The position numbers and the translations under genes are program-made. Positions 25,324-36,148 of a stretch of DNA of 64,000 nt are shown in pieces. Source of the stretch: Hypericum androsaemum (Eukaryota; Streptophyta; Magnoliopsida; Malpighiales; Hypericaceae); the NCBI GenBank assembly GCA_963995505.1, contig OZ023184.1:8944308-9008307 (forward strand), given 5' to 3'. The notes under the pieces are model-generated. The model did no database searches. It was not told where the DNA came from and saw only the letters and a program-made list of their open reading frames with translations. Within the stretch, counting starts at the first letter, position 1. Every line of letters starts with the position of its first letter.

Positions 25324-28300
25324 TGTCACGACCCAAATTCGTGGTCGGTGACCGACGCTAGACCCTAACCCGTTTACAAAACCAAATGAGTCTAGCCAGC
25401 CTCAAAATATATTTTGACTTTACAAAGTCTTATTCAAATACAATTATTTTTTCATTTATTCCAGGATCAAATTGAACTCGGTGGCTACGGAGCTGCTAGG
25501 CAAAGAACCTGCAAAACTGGAGAGAGGGGGGTGAGTATTTTGGAACACTCCGTAAGCACATAGAACATAACATATCAGTTATGTCAGATACATGTGGGAG
25601 AGACAGAACTTAACTATGTCCCACATAATCTAAGACAACACTAAAATACATACTAATCACATGACCACACACACACATACCAAAAATATGAGCAAACTAC
25701 GTGATGTCCCATTCCATCACGTAACTTGTCCCACAAACACATGATCACATAGTCAAATAAATGGTGAGCTCTAAACAGGTTTAGACGGGCCACTTCCTCT
25801 CCAGCACAGGGATATCAACATGGCCATCAGATCTTCTTTCCATAATCACATACTAAGTTTAATAGTAGTAAACTAGGATATCCCCAGTCTATGTGCACAT
25901 AGGCTAACATCCCCGGTTAGCACGGGAAAACCTATCCATTTCTCACCATAAACAAACATAACATACCTTTCACACGACCAAAGGTTCCAAGACCAAATCC
26001 GAGAGAAATGGACATGTCACACCCTCACAAATTGGCCCCGAGCTAGGAACCACATATTCTCTAGCCGGCCACACACATATGCCACACATGTCACAAACCA
26101 ATCCAAGTATGACCAAACAAAACACATATGCACATGACCACTTTATAGATAAAACTTATATGCATGAGACGCACATACTTAAGATCTGAAACATGCACAT
26201 GTACCAAACAAACCAAAGTTGTCATGGTCTATATGCTTACACTAATGAAGACCGCTCTGCGAATGCTCATTCCCAACTCAATTCTACTTTCACTTTGGAT
26301 CTTCATCCAGTCCTTCTTCCCAAGTTTATTTCTTCCACCAAGAACCTTGTGGAAGCTTCACATACTCTGTATAACAATTTTCAATCACAAAGTGAGGTCA
26401 GGTCCTCACTTCCCCAAGCAAATCACTTCCAACACTTGAAAATAACCAACTTTGGCACAATCGACAACCAACGTCAGAAATAACTTAAGTCCATCAATTT
26501 CTCTTGCATCCTTTCAATCACTGGTCCATTATTAACTTACCAATATGTACAATAATTATTTGTGACCATAATTTCATAAAAATATATATTTTGGCCAACC
26601 GAACACACACCGAGCACAAGGTAAGGCCATTCACACTAACTTCGGTAAGCAGCCCTTATAACTCAATATCACACAAAACCAAGTACATATCTTCATCAAT
26701 ATACTACTGCTCTATTCTTTCATTATCACACCGAGTCCAAAAATCAACTTAGAAGTCCAAAGAAATTACTTACCAAGTTGTTTCTCTCCAACCACCTCAA
26801 TTCTGAACTCAGGCAGATAGTCTGTCTTCCAATCATATTTTGAGGATGATTCGTTTATCCAAATCCGACATATAATATATCATTAGAAAGCTCTTTACAT
26901 CCTCTACAATCTGTATGAAGATACCAAACTCAAATTCGGAGTCCAAATAGACTTACCATGCACTTCTTTCTAACTATCTTGACTGTATACTCCAGAAAAT
27001 AGTCCGTAGTTTAAAATATATTTCAGGTCGATTCCTTTATCCAATTATGACCAATCATATATGGTTAGAAACCTTATAGAGTCCTCTACCATCTGTAAAA
27101 ATATAAAGTTCCAATTCGAAGCCTAAGTACACTTACCAATCATGTTTTCTTCAATAACCTCAGCTGTGTTCTTCACCAATGACTGTCTGATTCAAAATAG
27201 ATTTTCTGTTGATTCCCTGACCCAAATTTAACATATGATATACCAAAGAAAAAGTATTTAAGGTCTATACAATACACATGAAGACATGGAAGTCCAATTT
27301 CAAGCCAAAGAATACTTACCGAACACTTCTTTGTCCACCAGCTCACTTGTATACTCCAGTTATCCATCTGTATTTCAAAACCGATTTCCCATTGATTCCT
27401 TAATTCGAATTGAACATATGATATACCGTTAGAAAGCTGGTTGAGTTCTCTACAACTCTAATGAAGACATCAAAATCCAAATCGAATTGGAATATCCCGT
27501 ACCGGATCAATCTTTCTTGACCTACTTCTTTCTCTTTCCTCTTGCTCTCTCTCCTCTTTCTCTTCACTTACGGTTTATGGCTTATCTCTGGAGCCTCCTG
27601 CATGTTCCTTTAATTTTCTAAGTCCATAAGGAGTGTAGGTGAGTCACCATCTAGTATGACTCACGTTCTCAACTAATTCTAACAAATTTCCAAGTGGTGA
27701 AAGATGATTGGATGGCTTTTCCAAGGGGTCCAATCAGGATGCAGCACATTGAGTCCCGTTTTTCACCAACTTCAGTTGCTTATTTTCCAAAATTGTTTTC
27801 TGCTCAATTGTAGGTCTATGTGTCTAGTTTCTAGATCATATTTACTTGTACCATTTGGAGCAAAATTGAGGAAGATGTGTCCAATTTACCAAGTAGGTGT
27901 CAGTGCTGTCCAATCTTGCCCAACTATCTTCATAACAGTTGTGAATTATTTGAGTAGACTTTGTTGAGATTGATCTAGAATCCTTAGAAGACTAAATCAT
28001 GTCTATATACACTTCATAAAAGCATAGGAACTTAAATTCTTGTTAAAATAAAGACCGAGAAGTCCAACCGAAGTACTTTAAGAATCGACAATACAACATG
28101 TCATTTATCCACTTGCTAGGCTTGGACCAAATTGCTAGCATGATAAATCCATGTCTTTCTAAGCTTATAGGTCCACTTCTTACCTTTCAATACCATTTTG
28201 AATAATCTATTTTGGATCCCGGATGAAGAAGTTATGTTCAATTTATCGCAGCATATCTGAGGTAGTCCGAGATATCAAATGCATTCCTTCCCACTATCAT

Positions 28301-28413
28301 TGGCACTCTATTTACATAGCAATCTCGCTCCAAATATGAATCCAATATGTCATTACAACTAAGTATACTTCACTTAAGTCAGACAAATAAAATTAAAGGA
28401 CTAGGGTATTACA
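25324..28413 (-). repeat. 5' LTR of the gypsy element
   Basis: 3090-bp direct copy of 19728-22822 with the same ends and followed by the target duplication TCGCC (28414-28418). Confidence 0.92.
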
Positions 28414-28941
28414 TCGCCGGTGGGATTTATGCACCTCAGTGGTCGCCGTCACTCGTTGGTCGAATTTCTCTGGACTTTGGAGTTAAAGGCTTGGAGGGAG
28501 GGAGAGCTAAGAGAGGAAAGGAAAAAAATCTGACCGGGGAGAGAGAAATGGTTTTGGGGAAGGAAGGGAAAAAATAAATACAATACTACATATAATAAAA
28601 TAACGTCATTTATTATAATATTTGGTGTGTGGTTTTGTGGTGCGGTACGAAACAAAAATCGCAGCCGCCCCGACATCGGTGGTTTTGGTGTGAAACTGCA
28701 ACACCGAACTGCTTCAGCATTGTTGTCAAGTTTTTGCTCGGTTTATGACGTGCGGTTTATAGTTTAGATCAATTTTTGGCTCACGGAGACTCTCCGCGGA
28801 CGTGGCCTGTGTGTGGTCTTGAAGTAGAATTTTGGGCCTTATAGCTTCCATTATTTGGCCGATTAGGGCAACTTGTGAATAGTGTAGTGGCGTTGAACCA
28901 GAGGGTTTCCTCCAACCGGGAGGAAAACTAACAAGTTTGAA

Positions 28942-29570
28942 GCAGGTTGACTCAAGGTGACCAAGTTTCCCGCAGCGGGAACACTTTGGCAGATTAGAGT
29001 TAGTCCTTGTATCGCCTCTTTGGTTGTCTTGAGATTGACTTTGAAACTAGCTAGTTCAATGGTCGGTCGACGACTGGAAAAAGTATTTCTTTGTTATTCA
29101 TTCATGGATACTACATGATATGTGATACAAATATTAGGCAGTTGTTGAGAGTTGAGAATTTGAATCTTGATGGTTGCAAATGACTCATCTAGACCCTTAC
29201 GAAAATTGTACATGTGCTCATTTTCTCTCATATCTCAGACTTGCTTCCTGACATCATAAGTACATCGATTACAAGTACATGTCGGTCAGGATGAAATTTT
29301 ATGTACCTCATCCAAAGACTCTTGAGTTTGGTGTAGTAGGATGATACTATAAGCTTGCTTGACAGAGACTTGTGATGGTGCGCCTAAGCTCATAAGCGCG
29401 TGGGGCACTGCCTTTGTCAAATATCTTGGCAACATCAACCCAGATGTCATAGACTGTTCGTGCACAATGGACACTAATGCGCACATAATTTTTCACAGAG
29501 GTCTTCAGCCAACCTCTGACCATGGCATTGACGCGGATCCAATATTGTAGATCGTTGGAATTTGGCACCG
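28942..29570 (-). pseudogene. Gag remnant of copia C
   Basis: Minus-strand copia gag (UBN2/Retrotran_gag_2 type). The segment YWIRVNAMVRGWLKTSV ... ARTVYDIWVDVAKIF at 29347-29568 matches the family's typical W-x-R-N-x-M and tyrosine/tryptophan pattern. A frameshift moves the continuation to the next frame (29286-29486). A zinc knuckle CSRCGKLGHLESTC (CX2CX4HX4C, complete) is encoded at about 28942-28983. The hAT insertion separates it from its pol. Confidence 0.8.
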
Positions 29571-29865
29571 GTCAAACTAGAGAACCATTAACAAAGCCAA
29601 ACTTATTCTTGGCATAGATAATTGTACTCGTATCATTGAGCCATTCTCCATAATTATCTTCACTAAACCGATCCATCACGTGAAGTTGACTAAGGCTGTC
29701 AGACGAATGGATGTAATATGGAGACACAACGTCCATATTTTCCAAGACAAAGCCTCCACTGCCGGATGTGTAGGATCGTGCGGATTCAAGCTCAAATGTG
29801 ATTTGGTGAATGACGATATGCAGCTACTGGTTGGTTTTTCTTTGCTGGTGGAAATTCTTATTCAA

Positions 29866-30031
29866 GGCTTGACTTTTCTATTGACTGGAACATGATATAA
29901 ACACACGAGGATCAACAACCCTGATAAGGTTGGAAGACTTGAGAAATAAAGATAAGTTATGTTATGTGATCTATATCATACAAACAAAGTCTATCTATAA
30001 GATATCTATAGAGACACATATTCTAATCCAA
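29866..30031 (-). repeat. 5' LTR remnant of copia C
   Basis: About 166 bp matching both ends of 12480-12913 (GACTGGAACATGATATAAAC, GGTTGGAAGACTTGAGAAAT, CACATATTCTAATCCAA) but lacking about 270 bp of its middle. The missing part is either a deletion here or an insertion in the other LTR. No clear tRNA primer site is next to it. Confidence 0.65.
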
Positions 30032-31040
30032 TAAGAAATACTCTCAAGTATAATTAGAAAAAAAATAGTTTTAAATTATATGTCGAAACAAATCAGAAAT
30101 ATATATATGGAAAACCTATTTTTCGCTCTTGTAATATTTTTTAGATTCATTTTTAAAATTTTAATTAAAAGATATTAGGGTACTTTTGTCTTAAAAAAGT
30201 ATTCAAAAAGTGGAGATTCAATTTGAGAAACATCTGTCACTTTTTCTAATATTTTGAAATCACTGAGTAGTAGTATGCAAATATACGAATTAGCAGAATA
30301 CTAAATTGGATTTTTAACTAAATTTTTTATATTATGCATAATTGTGTCATTACATATATCTCCACTAATTATGATAAGAGTATGCCCATATATTTGCCCA
30401 AATTATGACACATCTGTGTTGGTATTTGGGGTAATCTGTTTACCGTTGTATCACGGAGTCGAAAAAGAACTTTGTACTCGTGAAAAACTACTGAGTTTTC
30501 AGTATCAGCGTTTTGACTAAACTAGCGGCTGCGAGATTGCGAATTCTTCTTTCGTCAAATAGTATCAATAAAATATACCTTTACAAAAAAAATATCTCCA
30601 CTTATTTTATCATTACACAAAAAGTCACGTACTTTCTTAATAAAATAATAACAATATACTACCGAACACGTTCACCAAGAGAATAGGGACCGAATTGAGA
30701 ATAAAATGACAGGTGGAGCGGCAAAAGTGAGATTGGGTAACTAAAAACAAGGGGAGGATGTGGAGAGTGAACGAGAAGCATGTGTAGTGTTGGGAAGAGA
30801 GTAAAAGCAAGACCGGGGGTGGAAGTTGAGGAAAAGCTTAATAGTGACAAGCGAGGCACGGATCTCCTTTGATGTGGACTCCAAACCAGTAAAATTAGTA
30901 ACTAACCCCACAAACATATATAATCCAAGCAAGCAAGTGGGATCAGATCTGAGATTAGCAAATACTTATTTATACTTAATTAAAGATACAAATACAAGTA
31001 GCACTCAACTGAGGATGGATTAGTCGACCTAGTAAATATC
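30032..31040. other. AT-rich intergenic region upstream of the BPP-like gene
   Basis: About 1 kb, AT-rich. No open frame with a recognisable product and no transposon termini were seen. It holds the distal promoter of the gene starting at 31168. Confidence 0.5.
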
Positions 31041-31050
31041 GGGATATTTT

Positions 31051-31057
31051 TATAAAT
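31051..31057 (+). promoter_or_regulatory. Candidate TATA box of the BPP-like gene
   Basis: TATAAAT about 115 bp before the start codon, followed by a GA-rich leader (repeats of GAGAGAAGAA at 31140-31163). Position and context fit a plant core promoter; this is inference. Confidence 0.4.
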
Positions 31058-31167
31058 TAGGAGAGTTGGCTTTGCATCTACTTCAACTCTGTGATGTGAC
31101 ATTGATATCTCTCACGCAATTCCCAATACGCAACACGAAAGAGAGAAGAAGAGAGAAGAAGAGGACG

Positions 31168-33678
31168 ATGAACAGAAATGGCAGCAGGAATAACGGGGGA
31201 TCCCATTCCCATTCCTATTCCCAGAACCGCCGGGCCCCGGCCGACGAGAACTTGGATCTCTTCTCCAGGAACCGCCGCACCCTCTCCGTCTCCTCCTCCG
31301 ACCACTCCTCTTCCGACGGTACTTCATTCTCTCTCTTCCGACGCCGCACTGGCTCTTGGATCTGACTTCTCTTTATTCGTTTTAATTAACTTATTAAGGA
31401 AATGCGAGTGATCTGATTTGGTGGGGAATGGTGAATGGAATGCAGTTTCGGTGAAGCTAGGGAGACTCTCGTTGGGGTCCGCCAAGCCCGGAAGGGGCGG
31501 CCCCGACGACCTCTTGACCTCCGCCGATCTCGGCAAGCACGACTACGACTGGTACCTTACTCCTCTCTCTTCCCTCTTTACGTTTCCTTCTTTTCATTGT
31601 TTCCGGGTTTGGACGTTGCTGATCTGGAGTACGATCTCAAATTCCGGCCCTCTTGAGCTTGCGGATTTCGCATTTCGCGCTTGGGACTCGTCGTTAGGGG
31701 CGATAGATCGTATCTACCCGAGTTTCGTGCTCCCATAACCGCGACATTGGATGCCTTTTTCCTGATTGTATTAATTGTTACTGATGGTGCTTCGCATCTC
31801 AAGGCTTCTTACTCCTCCCGGAACTCCGCTCTTTCCTTCATCTGATATAAATGACTCCCAACCTGCTACTGTCGTACCGCGGACCAGCTCCTTGGCCAGA
31901 TCGGTTTCTACTGCCAAGGCTTCTAGGGTATGTATGCTCTATCTTCCTCCCTTGTAGTTGTGGTCTAGTGGATCTTTGAGATATTAACAGTAAGTGTAAT
32001 GATGTTCGGGTTCTGCATTGGTTTCAGCTTTCAGTTTCGCAATCAGAGAGTAACCATTCTTCCAGACCGGCTAGAAGCAGCTCCGTTACCCGCCCATCTG
32101 TCTCCTCCTCTCAATTTACCACCTACTCCTCTAACAGATCTTCCAACATTCTGAATACAAGCTCAGCTTCAGTCTCCTCTTACATAAGACCGTCTTCACC
32201 CATTACGCGCTCTCCATCTATAGCAAGACCGTCCACTCCCTCTTCTCGCCCGTCAGTTTCCCGTTCATCGACTCCATCAAGAGCACGTCCAGCCCCCACC
32301 AGCTCTTTGACTGATAGACCTCGACCATCGCAGGGTTCCAGACCATCGACTCCAAGTTCCCGTTCGCAGGCCCCTGCAAGTATTAGTTCAGCACCTGCTC
32401 GAACAATTTCCCGTCCGTCGACTCCAACACGTCGAAATCCTGTTACTCCTGCCTCACCCGCTCCAGGTTCTGCTGGACGTGTAACTTCGAGTGGGCGCAT
32501 CTCTGCGCCCTCTTCTCGGCCCAGCTCACCGAGTCCACGAATTCGTCCTGCTCAACAGCCTGTTATTCCACCAGACTTTCCACTCGATACTCCCCCTAAC
32601 CTTAGGACTACTTTGCCAGATAGGCCACTGTCTGCTGGTAGGTCCCGACCAGGTGCTGCTCTAACTGCGAAGGGCAGTTCTGAAACCAGTAGCCCTGCAA
32701 ATGGTACTGCAACCAGAAGACATTCATCTCCAATTGTCACCAGGGGAAGGAGCACAGATCCTCCGTCAAAGGGTCGCGTGTATTCCAACGGCCATGCTGC
32801 CGAGATACTTGAGCCTCGTAAAGCATCCCATGTATCAGAGTTAGGAATGCGGAAACCTGTGAAATCAACATCAACTGTTGCCGAGAGCACAGGGTTTGGA
32901 AGGAATATATCCAAGAAGTCTATGGATATGGCTATTAGACATATGGTACGCTTTATACCCTCGTTCAAACTATTTCCTTTCAACATGTTTGCTGTTTGGA
33001 TGTTTAATCATTAGCACCATATTTTACATGCTGCGAGTAAGTATTCCAATATTCTTCTGCGTCTGTCTTAAGGAATTTGATTTGGTTAGATCATCTATCA
33101 TTACCCCAAGATGACTGATCTCAAGTGTGCATGTTTTTCATTCAAAAGAAAACAAAATTTTATTATGACGCTTAGACTTGGTTCAATTGTTTGACCATTA
33201 TCTAACCATATGTTGAGATGATTTTGCCTACCTCGAGTACCAAAAGCCTAACAGAGAGGTATGTATCACCTGGTTGATGCAGGACATAAGAAATGGCTCA
33301 GGAGGTGCTCGTTCGCTCTCAACAACCACCCTCTTTCCTCAGAGCATCCGATCTGCTGCAGCGAGGGTCCAATCACATCATCTGTCTTCTGGCCCTGAAT
33401 CCATTAGTAGCAATGGTCATTCTCAAAACGGAGGTCTTGCGGAAAATGGATACCACATCGGGCGTCAGGTAGAAACTGGATACGAAGCAAATAATGGGTT
33501 GCGCTCGGCAAAATTGAACGAAGTTGACATTTACGAGAGCTCTCGTTACGATGCCATGTTACTCAAGGAGGATTTGAAAAACATGAACTGGCTGCACAGC
33601 ATTGATGACAAATCAGACCAGGGATCCATATTTGACAGCGGATTTGAGTCCCTGCCGGAACCGTTTGGGCCGATATGA
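31168..33678 (+). CDS. Basic serine/proline-rich protein (BPP / FLO11-like family)
   Basis: Five exons: 31168-31318, 31446-31551, 31804-31927, 32028-32945, 33283-33678. Frame is kept across all junctions, giving 564 residues. Exons 2 and 3 join to the family hallmark HDYDWLLTPPGTPLFPS (residues about 82-98). A long low-complexity Ser/Pro/Arg region follows (repeated SRPSTPS-like units, about residues 130-300). The C-terminal part contains NISKKSMDMAIRHMDIRNG and ends SGFESLPEPFGPI. Arabidopsis relatives (AT3G09000, AT2G40070 and others, from memory) are called basic proline-rich proteins and associate with microtubules. No signal peptide or membrane span is seen; a basic, disordered cytoskeletal protein is the likely role. 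The 61-nt 5' spacer before ATG is GA-rich. Confidence 0.85.
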
Positions 33679-33942
33679 AGTTACAGAGGACTCGGTGATT
33701 CTTTTTTCATGCCTGAAGTGTTTCGTGTTTGATTTTCATATAGTTATTAGTTGGTCTTGAAAGAATTGTATCTCCTATCACAAACTGCTACTGGTGGAAT
33801 GAAAGAGCAGTCTCCGTTCTCTATATGATCAGTTTGTTTCCGGTTATGATTCTAGCCGATCAATGAATGTCTACACGCAAGTTGCTCTTTTGAAAGTTCA
33901 TGATATTCGCAGAATCGCAATTTATAGTAAGGGAACAGACTC

Positions 33943-34243
33943 GAACTCAGATTAGTCTACTCTTAATTACGAGCTTTATAACCAAAGAAAAAAAATTGCA
34001 GTGTTACATATCGCACCCGGACCCACCATAGCCGCACGCGACTAGCTAAATGGTACCTAAAATCTAACCTCCAGCTAATCCACAAACCGGGTAGTCAAGA
34101 GAAGCATCCTCTAGTCAATAGGCCAGACGGACTTGCAACTCACCTAAATCTAACCTCCAGATAATCCACAATTCGGGTAGTCAAGAGGGACATACACACC
34201 CACTAACCCGCATACAGTCGTGTATGGAACTCAGATTAGTCTA
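33943..34243. repeat. Short repeat block bounded by direct repeats
   Basis: GAACTCAGATTAGTCTA occurs at 33943 and again at 34227. Between them a 45-bp unit (AAATCTAACCTCCAG ... GGGTAGTCAAGAG) is present twice, near 34060 and 34146, with four to five differences. No coding potential. It may be a remnant of a small mobile element; class unknown. Confidence 0.6.
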
Positions 34244-34849
34244 TCACTTGCAAGAATTCATTCGTGTGTTATTCATTGCAGTGGAGACTGTGGAGTGCTG
34301 AAATGAGAAGTCAAACTTCCTCTATTCCGTTGGATATAAGATAATTCCTCAAGTTAGTTCTGACTTTTCAAATTCATCAGAGCTTTACACCTGAGAAAAC
34401 GTTGCGGTAGTTAAACCACCCCGATGTTTTGTTTTGTTTAACAATTAAGTGTTCTTTTTTATAATTAATTATTGTAAATGTTATATGATTTTTATAAATA
34501 TATTTGCTTCTTGGGAATAAATTATGGTTCAACTTCATAATAAATTGTTTTAATTTAGGTATAAAATTTTAATTTGCTACTTAGGTAAAGTTTGAATATT
34601 AGACAATTTGAAAAAAAAAATTGGCGCGTGAAGAATCGTTATCATAATCAAATTTAATTAACTTAAAAACAAAGATACATACTGGTCATGTAATAACAAA
34701 TGATATCACTAACAAATTTTTAAATCAATTGGGTGATATACTAGTTTTAACTTAAAATTTCGAATTTAAATTTTTAACAATACATAAGCGTTAAATATTT
34801 GCAAACAAATTTTAAGAAGATCGATCTGGTGACTATGCTTCATCGCACA

Positions 34850-35770
34850 GGTAGCTTTGCTGCTTCTGGTTGCAATAGCATCACTCTGCTGCTTCACGAA
34901 AACTGCTGGCCAAGGCAATGCTACAGTGTTGAAAGCCAAGAGTGCAAAGAGCGAGCCGCCCAAGGAAGACTTCAATAGCGGGGCGGAAGAGGTGAGAGGA
35001 ACAAGTTGGTGTTCTTCAATGGCTCTGCGCACCGCTTCGATCTCGAGGACTTGCTAAGAGCCTCTGCAGAAGTCCTCGGGAAGGGGAGTTGCGGAACAAC
35101 ATACAAGGCCCTCTTGGAAGAGGGAACCACGGTTGTGGTGAAGAGGTTGAAAGAGCTGATAGTTGGGAAGAAGGAGCTCAAGCTGCAAATGGAGGCAGTG
35201 GGGAGAGTCGGCCAGCACGCAAACGTCGTGCCACTTCGAGCCTATTACTTTTCAAAGGATGAGAAACTCTTTGTCTATGACTACATACCGGCTGGCTGGC
35301 AGCCTTTCTGCACTATTGCACGGTATTGTAATTGTCGTGTCCGGTCTGTTATTGAGATAGGATAGCAAGATAGCTACATGTTGATCCGTGATTTTTCTGT
35401 GACTTCCAGGGAACAAGTAAAGTGGACAATCTCCGCTAGATTGGGAGTCCAGGCTGAAGGTCTCCCTGGGAGTTGCCAGGGGAATCAACCATGTACATTC
35501 TGCTGCTGGAGGCAAATTTGTTCATGGAAACATAAAGTCATCCAATGTGCTGCTGCTCACTCAACATCTTGACAGTCGCATCTCGGATATTAGTTTGGCA
35601 GCCACCCGAATAGAGCCGCAGGCTATCGAGCTCCTGAGGTGATCGAAACTCGAAAACTGACTCAGAAATCCGACGTCTACAGCTTCGGCATTGTGCTGCT
35701 AGATATGCTGAGGGGAATCGGGCCGACATCCGAGGTGACCAGAGCATCATCCTATACACATTCTTCATGA
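34850..35770 (+). pseudogene. LRR receptor-like kinase pseudogene (At5g58300/PRK type)
   Basis: Plus-strand remains of a receptor-like kinase. A membrane span (LLLVAIASLCCFTK) starts near 34857, followed by the juxtamembrane part and, after a frameshift near 34992, [20 protein letters not shown] and [21 protein letters not shown] 4-bp duplication (TGGC) near 35293 shifts the frame before SLSALLHG. Beyond a conserved intron site, readable pieces are DWESRLKVSLGVARGINHVH, KFVHGNIKSSNVLL, a premature stop near 35639, and [20 protein letters not shown] in another frame. The LRR ectodomain and the kinase C-lobe are missing. The family itself is usually an atypical kinase (HGN in place of HRD). At least three frame breaks make this a clear pseudogene. 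Confidence 0.9.
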
Positions 35771-36148
35771 TTGATATAATCTGCAGAGTGATTTTATATA
35801 AACCAGAAGACTGGTGCTGGTGTGGTGAACCGTCCATATTGATCCAACTGTGTAGACTACTAGTCTAGTAGAAAACATATCATAGCCGCGTTCTTATTTT
35901 TGCATTTCGTTCATCATATTTCTGCTTTAAACAACCAATGCACTTCTAATTCTACTCCTTGATCATCGTAACAAATAACTCTGACTAAATTCAAGTAGTG
36001 CTGTGACTACAATTGTTTGAATATGCGCAAAGAAAAAATTATAAGTAGTTTTCTATGTTGAGTGAACAAAAGAAATGACCCAGGTATAGACCAATTGGCA
36101 TGTCTCGGTAATTCGAGAATGAACCTAAAAAAAAAACTTTCTACGGCT
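35771..36148. other. Spacer between the RLK pseudogene and the coiled-coil gene
   Basis: No gene or element recognised. The right part is the 3' untranslated side of the minus-strand coiled-coil gene, with an A-rich run at 36127-36136. Confidence 0.5.

Larger units (their letters stand above)
19728..28413 (-). mobile_element. Ty3/gypsy LTR retrotransposon with 3.1-kb LTRs
   Basis: Two LTRs of about 3.09 kb (19728-22822 and 25324-28413) begin TGTCACGACCC and end GGGTATTACA on plus, so on the minus strand they read TGTAATACCC...GGGTCGTGACA. The flanks are an exact 5-bp duplication TCGCC (19723-19727 and 28414-28418). The minus-strand primer site TGGTATCAGAGC (tRNA-iMet) is at 25308-25319 and the polypurine tract AAGGAGGGGAGAA is beside 22822. 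The motif ATTCGGGGACGAATTT before the tract is a common 3' signature of plant Tekay/Del-like gypsy elements. The internal 2.5 kb holds only decayed pol. The LTRs differ at roughly 1% of sites by eye, so insertion was recent. Confidence 0.92.
16228..28789 (-). mobile_element. hAT transposon carrying a nested gypsy element
   Basis: The left end is TAGGAGTGAGTTCGG; the reverse complement of the right end is TCTCCGTGAGCCAAAAA. Both resemble plant hAT termini (TAGNGGTGAGC type) and lead into sub-terminal blocks rich in GCGGT/ACCGC motifs. Flanks are GTCTCCGC (16220-16227) and CTCTCCGC (28790-28797), an 8-bp duplication with one mismatch, as hAT elements make. It encodes a degraded BED-finger/hATC transposase on minus (16765-19012). 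Removing the nested gypsy leaves about 3.9 kb, a normal autonomous hAT size. It lies between the protease and gag of copia C. Confidence 0.78.
12480..30031 (-). mobile_element. Copia element C, split by a hAT element
   Basis: A third, unrelated Ty1/copia element on the minus strand. Its 3' LTR is at 12480-12913 and pol remnants at 13219-16129. Gag, including a zinc knuckle, is at 28942-29570, and a shortened 5' LTR at 29866-30031. The halves are separated by the hAT element at 16228-28789. Both LTR copies share ATTGACT(A/G)GAACATGATATAAA and GGTTGGAAGACTTGAGA-like blocks. All frames are degraded, so this is the oldest layer of the nest. Confidence 0.8.

Noticed and set aside
32180..32986. Minus-strand open frames of 106 and 144 codons
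   Set aside because: Antisense to the Ser/Pro-rich exon 4 of the BPP-like gene; low-complexity coding DNA explains them.
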